Assembly (NCBI GenBank): GCA_052034865.1
Contig: JBPOIC010000018.1
Span: 1-64,000, forward strand
Origin: JBPOIC01 sp052034865
GTDB taxonomy: Bacteria; UBA10199; JADFYH01
Direction: 5' to 3'
DNA: 64,000 bases
The translations under genes and the position numbers were made by a program. The notes beneath the pieces are model-generated. The model was not told the DNA's origin, ran no database searches, and worked only from the letters and a program-made list of their open reading frames with translations. Positions 63,517-64,000 of the stretch are shown here, piece by piece; position 1 is the first letter of the stretch, and each line of letters opens with the position of its first letter.

Positions 63517-64000
63517 TTACAGCGAGCAACAATCCTCCATCACCCTCTTCAAATAAGTTTCGTGTTCAAACAATTGCTTTTGATCAAAATCAAAATCATA
63601 TTTCAGATTTGCCAGAACAAAATAAAGCTGGGCTTTGAGAACTGGGTGATTGAGCATTTTCGAGGCCGCCAGGCAGTAGGTTTTTATCTGAAATTCAAAA
63701 TCATGCGCCAAAATATTCAGGTTCTCTCTTCCGACATGGGTGTGGGTTTTGTAATCGATCACGACCCAATCATCGTCCAGTCGAATCAGACGATCCATCG
63801 CTCCGCGAAGACGATAGGGTGGATAAGACAAAAGAAAGGGGATCTCGGAATAACCGTCCTCAGCCTGAAGAATTTTTCTGAAGGTTTCGTCCTCCAGTGT
63901 TCTTTGAATGGATCGAATCAGAATTTGCCTGGCATTTTCATCCAGAGCACGATCGGGCAGAAAATCATTCGATCGATCGAGCAATCGATGCAGGTCTTTC
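63517..64000 (-). CDS. AddA/RecB-type nuclease C-terminus (partial at the window edge)
   Basis: The frame remains open to base 64000, so the 5' part is outside. The visible end has the nuclease core of UvrD-like helicase/nucleases: EIPFLLSYPPYRLRGAMDRL then DDDWVVIDYKTH, giving the PD-(D/E)XK residues. AddA- or RecB-type enzymes process double-strand breaks; the helicase part would confirm this. It lies upstream of the glnE N-half on the same strand, 198 bases before it. Confidence 0.8.
   Translation of the reverse strand, partial: KDLHRLLDRSNDFLPDRALDENARQILIRSIQRTLEDETFRKILQAEDGYSEIPFLLSYPPYRLRGAMDRLIRLDDDWVVIDYKTHTHVGRENLNILAHDFEFQIKTYCLAASKMLNHPVLKAQLYFVLANLKYDFDFDQKQLFEHETYLKRVMEDCCSL

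Overview
The window looks like a chromosomal segment of a Gram-negative bacterium of deltaproteobacterial grade. The support is a trpEGDCF cluster, octanoyltransferase LipB, GlnE, a DksA-type zinc-finger protein, an AidB-like acyl-CoA dehydrogenase and a UbiA/UbiX/UbiE/UbiD quinone set. There are also lipoprotein and secreted proteins with long unstructured linkers. No rRNA or tRNA gene, insertion sequence or CRISPR array is visible, so the lineage cannot be fixed from the sequence alone.

Left block (1-22100): two enormous plus-strand reading frames. The first is open at the left window edge and runs more than 2100 codons; the second is 5100 codons. Both combine helical regions, FHA phosphopeptide-binding domains, Pro/Ser/Thr-rich linkers and repeated hydrophobic segments that resemble internal signal peptides (each ending in an A-x-A motif). 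The 5100-residue protein has TPR-like and coiled-coil regions at its N-terminus, four FHA or FHA-like domains in its last third and a C-terminal transglutaminase-like Cys-His-Glu domain. Its middle carries two copies of a dispersed palindromic repeat in frame, just where codon use shifts, which suggests a fusion of two older genes.

Middle block (22161-56728): ordinary, mostly housekeeping genes. In order these are a CBS protein, Dus, an aldehyde dehydrogenase, a ubiA-ubiX-ubiE group with ubiD nearby (menaquinone or ubiquinone assembly), a truncated AAA/DUF4143 remnant, an SDR protein beside a PlsC-type acyltransferase, and a membrane-anchored Ca-loop/YD-repeat protein. They continue with Pgi, two paralogous small secreted proteins, a thiolase, LipB, a lipoprotein followed by a large repeat-rich secreted protein, a deoxyhypusine-synthase-like protein lacking the usual lysine, AidB, SemiSWEET, TrmL, an alpha/beta hydrolase, YjbQ, endonuclease V, trpEGDCF without trpBA, a DciA-like protein, a DksA-like protein and GshA.

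Right block (56732-64000): glnE is split into two collinear minus-strand genes 4 kb apart. Between them, on the plus strand, sit two genes of unknown function (655 and 502 residues). The giant gene at 6798 and both island genes each have a similar promoter-like motif 56-71 bases before the start codon (GCAAC-Y-T-rich, then GTGACGA 12-13 bases later). This suggests one regulon joining the giant FHA/transglutaminase protein to the island inside glnE, and it is the best candidate for an undescribed system here. The window ends inside the 3' part of an AddA/RecB-type nuclease gene.
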